From Flavobacterium sp. CF108 (GTDB lineage Bacteria; Bacteroidota; Bacteroidia; Flavobacteriales; Flavobacteriaceae), in contig NZ_FQWW01000001.1 of the NCBI RefSeq assembly GCF_900129795.1, positions 930,001 to 994,000 on the forward strand: a stretch of 64,000 nt of DNA. Direction: 5' to 3'. The position numbers and the translations under genes were made by a program. This document shows, in pieces, positions 1 through 6,726 of the stretch; positions within the stretch are counted from its first letter, which is position 1, and each line of letters begins with the position of its first letter. The notes under the pieces are model-generated. The model had not been told where the DNA came from, ran no database searches, and saw only the letters and a program-made list of their open reading frames with translations.

Positions 1-367
1 TTTCCATTTTGTCAATTTTACCTCCAGACTCAAAAGTATATTGAGCACTATAATCTTTAGAGATTCCTTTAGGTAAAAAAAGTAATTTGTTATTTTTTCC
101 TAAGCTTACTTGTTTGGGCTTTTTCTCTATTGCATCTTTAATCTCAAAAGCATCTTTTTCAGGAGCTAAAATCAAAAACTTTGAAAAACGTTTAAAATCG
201 TCTTCAATTAAATCGGAAATTAGACAATATGTATTATGATATCTTCTAAGTTCTCTCGCTTCTATACCAAGCTTTTGAGCTACATTTTGCAACGTGTCTC
301 CTTTTGCTATTTTGTAAATACGAAATTTGCTGTAAAATGATAACTCAGATTCATCTGTATAATACAT
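1..367 (-). CDS. LysM-domain protein of T6SS cluster (3' end outside window)
   Basis: Reading leftward from an ATG at 367, an open frame of 122 codons runs off the left edge, so only the N-terminal part is present. Residues about 15-45 (RIYKIAKGDTLQNVAQKLGI) look like a LysM module, a fold that usually binds peptidoglycan. No signal peptide or membrane segment precedes it, so the visible part looks cytoplasmic. It starts 21 nt after the TssN-like gene stops and shares its orientation, so it is probably the fourth visible gene of the leftward T6SS operon. A structural or adaptor role in the secretion machine is an inference from position only. The LysM call is fairly safe; the function is unknown. 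Confidence 0.65.
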   Translation of the reverse strand, partial: MYYTDESELSFYSKFRIYKIAKGDTLQNVAQKLGIEARELRRYHNTYCLISDLIEDDFKRFSKFLILAPEKDAFEIKDAIEKKPKQVSLGKNNKLLFLPKGISKDYSAQYTFESGGKIDKME

Positions 368-388
368 TCTTGAATAATTTAATTTGTC

Positions 389-1360
389 TTAAACTTGTTG
401 TTCTTTTGTAGCTGCTTTTTTTATCTGAGGCTGATAAGTAAAAGCTTCATCTTCTGGATTATTTTCTTTATCTGACTTAAGAACTTCTTCTTTTTGCCTT
501 TTACAAATAATAACCGAATTCTCAGTTATACCATTCATTCCCAAAGTATAATCTGCATCTACATATTTTGTGCTTTCGTACCATTTTGTTTGTAAAAAAA
601 ATACCCAATTGTAGTTTTCTCCATTGCGGTCTAAATCAATTCTATTTTCTGGATATTGTGTATTGTAACCTGTAATTGTATTATAAAACAGGGGGGCAAA
701 ATCAATCCTTACCGGACCTTTAGATCTAATGGTTATAAAATCTTTACTATCTTCATGTCTCTGAATTAGTAATGTTATTAATAAAAGGTCTTTCATTTCT
801 ACCTCTTCAATTTCAGGAAAAGGATTTTCGCCTTTCGGAATTCTCCACGTAACGTATTCTCGAGGTGGTATCTTCATCATGTATTCAAAAATGGCATAAA
901 CTCCAGTAGGAATTATAAAAACAATAAAATGAGAATACATTATAAATACGAGGTCTATTCCGTTTAATGCTGTATAAATTATAGCAAACAAAACGCTTGA
1001 ATACAACACAACCAAAAGCGAAAACAGCAGTTCTATACCAATACTTTTAACCTGGAATTCCTGAAAATGCCAGCGATAAAGCCAGACATGCAATACTCCA
1101 AACAGTAAAGAGGCTATTTGATAAAACATAAACTCATCTGAGAGTTCGTTGAATAATTTATTGTACCCCAAAAAAGCTACTAATGCATAAATAAGGGCAA
1201 AGGAAAAAACATAGATGTAAAATCCTTTTTTATAAGTTGATGCAAAATTTTTTACTTTATCACTAAGCAATAAAGTAAGTATACCGCAAAGTGCTATAAT
1301 TACAACTAAAAATACGATGAGTCTTACATCAATAAGTGCTAATAAATGCTTTTTAACCAT
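389..1360 (-). CDS. tssN: T6SSiii membrane protein, TssN family
   Basis: The 323-residue protein has about five N-terminal transmembrane helices (roughly residues 10-32, 46-66, 80-96, 107-131 and 136-160). A soluble C-terminal domain of about 160 residues follows, with segments such as YVTWRIPKGENPFPEIEEVE. This layout matches what I know of TssN, one of the components confined to Bacteroidota type VI secretion systems (T6SSiii), thought to belong to the inner-membrane part of the machine. The gene begins 2 nt after the upstream TssG-like gene ends and is followed 21 nt later by the LysM gene, so the three look co-transcribed. The start is an ATG. Family assignment comes from recalled sequence character and context, not a search. 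Confidence 0.7.
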   Translation of the reverse strand: MVKKHLLALIDVRLIVFLVVIIALCGILTLLLSDKVKNFASTYKKGFYIYVFSFALIYALVAFLGYNKLFNELSDEFMFYQIASLLFGVLHVWLYRWHFQEFQVKSIGIELLFSLLVVLYSSVLFAIIYTALNGIDLVFIMYSHFIVFIIPTGVYAIFEYMMKIPPREYVTWRIPKGENPFPEIEEVEMKDLLLITLLIQRHEDSKDFITIRSKGPVRIDFAPLFYNTITGYNTQYPENRIDLDRNGENYNWVFFLQTKWYESTKYVDADYTLGMNGITENSVIICKRQKEEVLKSDKENNPEDEAFTYQPQIKKAATKEQQV

Positions 1361-1362
1361 TT

Positions 1363-2313
1363 TTAAATTCGTGTTGTAAACCCTAACACAGGTTGTTTAT
1401 TAAAATTAAATTCTTCTGTTTCCTGATTCATTATTAAAACTGTTTTTGGCTCTACTTCCATCGGAAAAAAGTGTTCATAAAAACAATCTATAAATCGTTT
1501 TATCTGCCCGTTATGTATATAATTTTCAAATGAATTATTCTTTATTGGGCCAATTTCAATTGTTAGGTTCATCGAATAATCCATGTATTTATTTCCGCAG
1601 ATAAAATCGACACCTAATCTGTTTTCTCCTAAATTAATTTGTTCTCTTTCTTCACTGTATTCTTTTGAAGTTGTGACTTTATAGATAACTTTTTCTTCAA
1701 TAATACTGGCTAAACAACGACAGGACAAATCAATATCTCCTACAATTTTATAGGTGTAAGGCAAAAGCTGAATGAATTTTGAAACCAAAACTGCCGGATA
1801 ATTGTGTGACAAACCCCAAAAATCATAGAAAAAATCTAATGGTATACTTCCATTTAGTTTATATAAAAAATCTCGCTCAACGCTTTCAATTTTTGTTCGA
1901 TAGTGGAAAATTTCATTCTCAAAAGGATTAAAAAAGTTCCGTGCTTCATTTTCTTGTTTTTTCTGATGCTTGTGCTCTTTAATCATCTGATTAACGGACT
2001 TATCAGCATTGTTTTCATTTATGCTATGAACAAATCCTTCCGGCAGAGAATCATACATACTGTCTCTTGACAAAAGGAGCGTAACATAATCTTGTCTGAT
2101 ATAATTGTCATCCTGAATTACAGCTCCTAAAACATCACTTCTAAAAGCTCTTGAAAACTGTCCCTGATTTGAAACCGAAATTTCATCACTCGAAATTTCA
2201 TGGTTCTCTATAAGTTCATTGGCAATAATTTCTGCCCGAATATCATAAGGAATACTTTCAATTTCCTGGATTAAATTTTCAAGATCTTTTTTATTTTTTT
2301 CTTGTGTCTTCAT
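1363..2313 (-). CDS. T6SSiii baseplate-like protein (TssG-type, tentative)
   Basis: This 316-residue soluble protein has no signal peptide or membrane helix. It contains LLSRDSMYDSLPEGFVHS around residues 85-102 and an aromatic-rich segment (RNFFNPFENEIFHYR) around 125-140. In TssG baseplate proteins a segment near the substrate-facing loop, followed by a second aromatic stretch, has a comparable arrangement. With its place in a T6SSiii operon directly before tssN, this makes a baseplate wedge subunit the best guess. TssF-type or another baseplate role cannot be excluded. Its first 23 nt overlap the end of the upstream lipoprotein gene, implying translational coupling. The N-terminal 30 residues are lysine and glutamate rich. 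Confidence 0.5.
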   Translation of the reverse strand: MKTQEKNKKDLENLIQEIESIPYDIRAEIIANELIENHEISSDEISVSNQGQFSRAFRSDVLGAVIQDDNYIRQDYVTLLLSRDSMYDSLPEGFVHSINENNADKSVNQMIKEHKHQKKQENEARNFFNPFENEIFHYRTKIESVERDFLYKLNGSIPLDFFYDFWGLSHNYPAVLVSKFIQLLPYTYKIVGDIDLSCRCLASIIEEKVIYKVTTSKEYSEEREQINLGENRLGVDFICGNKYMDYSMNLTIEIGPIKNNSFENYIHNGQIKRFIDCFYEHFFPMEVEPKTVLIMNQETEEFNFNKQPVLGFTTRI

Positions 2314-2929
2314 TTATTCGCCCTGCTCCTATGTAACGTAATTGAAAATACTCATCATTAAAATTGTAAATTCCTAATCCTTTATCTGTACAGGCCAAAA
2401 TCCTGTCATTATGCAGGTACAGAGCCACATCAGAAATTGGATGATCTTTATCATATCTAAAAAAAACTAAATCTCCCTCGGTTAAAAATGTGCGTCCGGT
2501 AAAAACCTGAATTGATTTCGATTTCCACATTCCGGCAGGATCTTTAGGCAGTGTTACTTTATATACATCACTATATAAGGACTGTAAAAAATAAGAGCAG
2601 TCTATTCCCGTTTTAGAAAAACTCTTTTCTTTATAAGGAGTATTGATCCATGGATCGAAATACGAGTAAAGTTTATAATTTCTAATCTTACTTGGCATTA
2701 CAGCCAATACAATTGAATATTTCTCTTTTAGATACAAAACTTCATCGCTTAAGTTTTCAGAATTATCATTTACAATGGTTTTATTTTTTAAGCCGGTTTC
2801 TTCCATTTCTGCCTGCTTTTTTAACAAGTCAAGTGAATAATCATATTTAAATGGAATTTGTGCGATGTACTTTTTACTGCTGCATCCAAAACATATAATG
2901 ATAAATAACACAACAAATAGCTGCTTCAT
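2291..2929 (-). CDS. NlpC/P60-fold lipoprotein of T6SS cluster, catalytic His missing
   Basis: The 212-residue product begins with a lipoprotein signal peptide ending in CFGCSS, so Cys16 is the likely lipidated residue. Residues about 90-205 align with NlpC/P60 endopeptidases such as Spr/MepS: TGIDCSYFLQSLY carries the nucleophile position (Cys111), and EGDLVFFR and RYIGAGRI are typical later landmarks. However, the catalytic histidine of the usual HVGIY motif is Asp167 (SDVALY), and the second His of the VHAS motif is Cys180 (ILACT). The fold therefore seems kept while the triad is incomplete. It is the first gene of the leftward T6SS operon. A peptidoglycan-binding or anchoring role, possibly as a T6SSiii lipoprotein component, is inferred. 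Confidence 0.7.
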   Translation of the reverse strand: MKQLFVVLFIIICFGCSSKKYIAQIPFKYDYSLDLLKKQAEMEETGLKNKTIVNDNSENLSDEVLYLKEKYSIVLAVMPSKIRNYKLYSYFDPWINTPYKEKSFSKTGIDCSYFLQSLYSDVYKVTLPKDPAGMWKSKSIQVFTGRTFLTEGDLVFFRYDKDHPISDVALYLHNDRILACTDKGLGIYNFNDEYFQLRYIGAGRINEDTRKK

Positions 2930-3118
2930 AAAATTTTAATATTGATCGATATTTATAAAATAAAAACCTGATTTATTCATTTTGAGGCTTTAAACCAGGA
3001 TTTGATATTGAAGTGGTATTATCTCATTCTTAATACTAAGTAAGTATATATCTACAAATATATAATAATTATTTAAAATTTTATAAGATTTTACATATAA
3101 TATTAAATTAAATAAACT

Positions 3119-3126
3119 TATTTTTG
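3119..3126 (+). promoter_or_regulatory. -7 promoter element for PKD-clpV operon
   Basis: TATTTTTG fits the Bacteroidota -7 consensus TAnnTTTG. It lies 23 nt before the ATG at 3150. It also argues against the GTG at 3126 as a start, because that codon would sit inside the promoter. No clear TTG -33 element is visible. Confidence 0.5.
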
Positions 3127-3149
3127 TGGCTATTACATATACAAGCAAA

Positions 3150-4202
3150 ATGAACATTAAAAAAATAGACATCAGGATCGTATTTTTTTTCAGTATTCTT
3201 TTACTGATTGGAATTATTTCATTTCTAATACAGTTTTTTAAACATGTAGACTGCGATGATGTAAAATATTATATATTATCAGACCATTCTCAAAGTGAGG
3301 AACCCATTGAGTTTTACGACAAAACGCACAATGCTAAATCATGGAAATGGGATTTTGGGGACGGATCAATGATGGATACCAGAAGACATACTTTTCATAC
3401 CTATAAAGAGCCGGGAAAATATATCGTAACGCTTACTATAAACGGAGAATGCGTTCATACCCGTGAACTTATCTTAAAGGACAAATATTTACTGGACAAA
3501 CTGGGAACTCCCAAAATTATTACTTCAAAAATTATTACTGTTGGCCAGCCTACTTATTTCAATTCAATATCACGAGATGCAAAAACCTGGGAATGGGCAT
3601 TTGGCGAAGGCAGAGGAATTATCGAAACATCATCAAATCCTGTTTATACATTTTTAACTCCGGGAGAAAAAACAATAACTCTTGTTATTAATGGAGATTT
3701 TAGCCGCGTTGCTAAAAAAATTATTTATGTACATCCGAGAGTAATAAAAAAAACAAATCCGTTGGATGTCACCTCTTACGTTTACGAAAAAAACGCAGAA
3801 TCATTTAGTCTGCCACGAGGCTCTGTAAAAAAAGATCCTCTCGAAGACATGCTGCAATATGTTCCTGTGGCTCCAAAAAATAAAACACAAAAAGACAGTA
3901 TTGCACCTATTAAAAAAGCACCAAAAATATCTGAAGATCAATTTGAAATTCTATTAAATAAAGTAGCAGAAGGAAGTAAAGTAAAAGATGATTTTACAGA
4001 GTTCTTATGTGATGATCTTGATATTCCTGTTGTAAAAAATGATAAAGAATTAATCACTTTTTCGCAATTATGCGCTTCTTTAAAAGGAAAGAAAATAAAA
4101 ATAGAATCAATTCGTCTTAATAAAGACAAACAAAACAACTGCATTAAAGGAATGAATATTAACTATAAAGTTAAAAAGTACCTGATATGGCATAAAGATT
4201 AA
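3150..4202 (+). CDS. membrane-anchored protein with two PKD domains, T6SS-associated
   Basis: The chosen ATG at 3150 gives 350 residues. An earlier GTG at 3126 overlaps a promoter-like box. One transmembrane helix (FFFSILLLIGIISFLIQFF, about residues 12-31) anchors a periplasmic region. Two PKD-like beta-sandwich modules follow, at about 50-120 (SWKWDFGDGS) and 135-200 (WEWAFGEGR), then a lysine- and proline-rich linker and a small C-terminal domain. PKD modules normally mediate protein or carbohydrate contacts. The gene ends 5 nt before the clpV start, so the two are co-transcribed, divergently from the other T6SS arm. A T6SSiii envelope-component role is inferred from context; I cannot assign a Tss letter with confidence. 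Confidence 0.7.
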   Translation: MNIKKIDIRIVFFFSILLLIGIISFLIQFFKHVDCDDVKYYILSDHSQSEEPIEFYDKTHNAKSWKWDFGDGSMMDTRRHTFHTYKEPGKYIVTLTINGECVHTRELILKDKYLLDKLGTPKIITSKIITVGQPTYFNSISRDAKTWEWAFGEGRGIIETSSNPVYTFLTPGEKTITLVINGDFSRVAKKIIYVHPRVIKKTNPLDVTSYVYEKNAESFSLPRGSVKKDPLEDMLQYVPVAPKNKTQKDSIAPIKKAPKISEDQFEILLNKVAEGSKVKDDFTEFLCDDLDIPVVKNDKELITFSQLCASLKGKKIKIESIRLNKDKQNNCIKGMNINYKVKKYLIWHKD

Positions 4203-4207
4203 ATGAT

Positions 4208-6673
4208 ATGGAAGAAGAAAAAAATATTTTTAGTGTAGAATTGTTAACGGCTCTTGAGATTGCTAAAAAAATTGCTAAAAACAATTTGAATAAATACTAT
4301 TCTGCATCTCATTTATTAAAAGCCATTTTAAATCGCGATTTATCGTTGTTAAAACGTCTCGAAACTATGAGTAAAGATGTTTATTATCTTGATGAATGGG
4401 CAGAGGTGCGAATGGAAGATGAACCTAAAAACACCAATGTTCTCGATGCAGAACCCAGTGATTTAATTGATGAAATTATCAAGGAAGCAGATTCAGTAAG
4501 AATTGCATTAAATGAGGATGAAATAAGTCTATATGCTATTCTTGTCGCAATAAGTTCTCCCGGCGTAGGTTTTAGTTTTGATCAAATGAAAACCTATCCG
4601 ATTTCCAGAAATGAACTTTTGGAAAATGAAATTATTACATCGACCGAAATTGTTAGTTCTAAAAAAGAAATTAAAAAAGGTTTTTTAAGCAAATATTCTA
4701 TTCATAAGAATGTAATCAAGAAACCAAATAAAATAACTGCTATAGGTCGTGAAGCAGAACTTAATGCGATAAAAGAAATTTTATGCCGTTTCTCAAAACC
4801 TAATGTCTTATTAATTGGTGACAGAGGCATTGGAAAAACAATTTTAATCGATACACTAGTTCAAAATGTAATTGATAATCAAGTTCCTGATACTTTAAAC
4901 AAAACTCAGCTCTTTGAACTGGATTTATCTTCTTTAATTGCAGGTGCATCTTATAAAGGTGAAATTGAAGATCGTTTAAAAAATTGCATTCAGGAGTTGC
5001 AGCAGTTTCCAAAAGCTATTCTTATCATTGAAGAAATTCATACTTTATTAGATAAAAACGGAGGAGATTCTGGTATTTCAAATGTCTTGAAAGCAGAATT
5101 AGCAAAAGGATTAAATATTATTGCTACCTCAACAATTGACGAATATTCTAAAAGAATTGAAAAAGAACAAAGTCTTTCTGGAATGTTTGAAATTTTAAAA
5201 TTGGAAGAATCTAATGATGAGACTTTGTTTCGAATGATTCGAGAATCGATTAAATCTTATCAGGAACATCATAAAATACAAATTGACGACGAAACCATTT
5301 CTGAATCTATTCGATTATCAAGAAGATATTTAAAAGAAAAAAGTCTTCCGGAATCAGCCATTAATCTTATCGATCATACGATGTCGGTTTTAAAAACTTC
5401 GGGAGAAACTTTTCTTAATGAAAAACAATCAATCACAGCTAAATTAGATTTATTAAAGAAGAACGAAAATAATTTATCTGAAATTCAATTACTAAAAGAA
5501 TACAATTGGTTTTTGATTGATTTAGTAAATAAGACAACATTCTTAATGGATGTTGAGGAACAAAACGAAAACAAAACTTTTGAAACCTCAGCATCAATTG
5601 TAGATTATATCGAAAATTTAATTACTATTCTTGAAAAGAAAGCACTTGATAAACGATCTCACATCGAAGCTTTTGATTTGTCTTTAATTATCGCTAAAAA
5701 AACCGGAATTCCGGCAGGAAAATTAAAGGAAGAAGAAAAACAAAAATTAAATAATATTGAAGAAGTTTTAAGCCAAAGAGTGATTGGACAGGATCATTGT
5801 ATTGCGACAGTTACAGGATCAATTTTAGAATCCAGATCAGGATTAAGCAAAGCTGGGCAGCCTATTGCTTCTTTCTTTTTTCTTGGGCCAACAGGAACCG
5901 GAAAAACAGAATTAGCCAAAAGTTTGGCTGAATTTCTTTTTCAGGATGAAAATGCTATTATCAGATTTGATATGTCTGAATTTAAAGAAGAACATTCTGC
6001 AGCCTTACTTTATGGTGCACCTCCAGGATATGTTGGTTATGAAGAAGGTGGATTGCTGGTAAATAAAATGAGGCAAAAACCGTATTCGATTGTTTTATTT
6101 GACGAAATTGAAAAAGCACATCCTTCTGTTTTTGACGTTTTTCTTCAAATTATGGACGAAGGAAAACTTCATGATCGTTTAGGTAAAGAAGGTGATTTCT
6201 CGAATGCTATTATACTTTTTACCTCAAATATTGGGGCTGATCATATTGTGACTACATTCAATAATGGGGAAATTCCAACGTCAACTTCTTTAATGGAAAT
6301 TATGGGGAATTATTTCCGACCTGAATTTTTAGGAAGATTAACAGAGATTGTACCTTTTGCGCCTATCAGTAAAGAAAATGCATTGAAGATATTTGAAATT
6401 CATCTCAAAAAAGAGTTCATGGATTTATTGAAAAACATCAATATTAAAGTTGAAATTCCTATGGAAACCAAGCTTTATCTTGCCGAAAGCGGATATAATG
6501 CTAAATATGGAGCTAGACCAATAAAAAGCATTATTAGAAGTCATTTAAGAAGACCTTTGGCTAAAAAGATAATTTCCGGAGAAGTGAAAGATGGTGATAC
6601 TATTTCTGTTAGCATTGAAAATAATGAAGTCAAATGGAATAAAGAAGAAATTCTTTCACCTGTTGAAAATTAA
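4208..6673 (+). CDS. tssH: T6SS sheath-disassembly ATPase ClpV/TssH
   Basis: This is an 821-residue Clp/Hsp100 protein. An N-terminal Clp repeat domain (about 1-145) precedes AAA+ module 1, with Walker A GDRGIGKT near residue 205 and Walker B LIIEEIHTLL near 270, where the usual first Asp is Glu. AAA+ module 2 has Walker A GPTGTGKT near 560 and Walker B VLFDEIEKAH near 630. The middle region between modules is short compared with ClpB, and the protein is smaller than typical ClpB (about 860). In T6SS, ClpV extracts contracted TssB/TssC sheath so the parts can be reused. Context (PKD protein 5 nt upstream, TssN nearby) supports ClpV rather than the housekeeping disaggregase ClpB. Confidence 0.9.
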   Translation: MEEEKNIFSVELLTALEIAKKIAKNNLNKYYSASHLLKAILNRDLSLLKRLETMSKDVYYLDEWAEVRMEDEPKNTNVLDAEPSDLIDEIIKEADSVRIALNEDEISLYAILVAISSPGVGFSFDQMKTYPISRNELLENEIITSTEIVSSKKEIKKGFLSKYSIHKNVIKKPNKITAIGREAELNAIKEILCRFSKPNVLLIGDRGIGKTILIDTLVQNVIDNQVPDTLNKTQLFELDLSSLIAGASYKGEIEDRLKNCIQELQQFPKAILIIEEIHTLLDKNGGDSGISNVLKAELAKGLNIIATSTIDEYSKRIEKEQSLSGMFEILKLEESNDETLFRMIRESIKSYQEHHKIQIDDETISESIRLSRRYLKEKSLPESAINLIDHTMSVLKTSGETFLNEKQSITAKLDLLKKNENNLSEIQLLKEYNWFLIDLVNKTTFLMDVEEQNENKTFETSASIVDYIENLITILEKKALDKRSHIEAFDLSLIIAKKTGIPAGKLKEEEKQKLNNIEEVLSQRVIGQDHCIATVTGSILESRSGLSKAGQPIASFFFLGPTGTGKTELAKSLAEFLFQDENAIIRFDMSEFKEEHSAALLYGAPPGYVGYEEGGLLVNKMRQKPYSIVLFDEIEKAHPSVFDVFLQIMDEGKLHDRLGKEGDFSNAIILFTSNIGADHIVTTFNNGEIPTSTSLMEIMGNYFRPEFLGRLTEIVPFAPISKENALKIFEIHLKKEFMDLLKNINIKVEIPMETKLYLAESGYNAKYGARPIKSIIRSHLRRPLAKKIISGEVKDGDTISVSIENNEVKWNKEEILSPVEN

Positions 6674-6686
6674 ATTAGTAAACATA

Positions 6687-6721
6687 AAAAAACGCTAAGA
6701 AATCAATTCTTAGCGTTTTCT
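6687..6721. terminator. bidirectional intrinsic terminator, clpV / parC
   Basis: An 11-bp perfect stem (AACGCTAAGAA / TTCTTAGCGTT, 6691-6701 and 6707-6717) with a short loop has A-runs on one side and T-runs on the other. It lies between two convergent genes and could end both transcripts. Confidence 0.85.
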
Positions 6722-6726
6722 ATTTT

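Noticed and set aside
2990..3172. 60-codon minus-strand frame over the divergent T6SS promoter region
   Set aside because: It overlaps the plus-strand promoter and PKD gene start and has low-complexity AT-rich composition.
4208..6673. Housekeeping ClpB disaggregase
   Set aside because: It is in a T6SS gene neighbourhood, is shorter than ClpB and seems to have a reduced middle domain; ClpV fits better.
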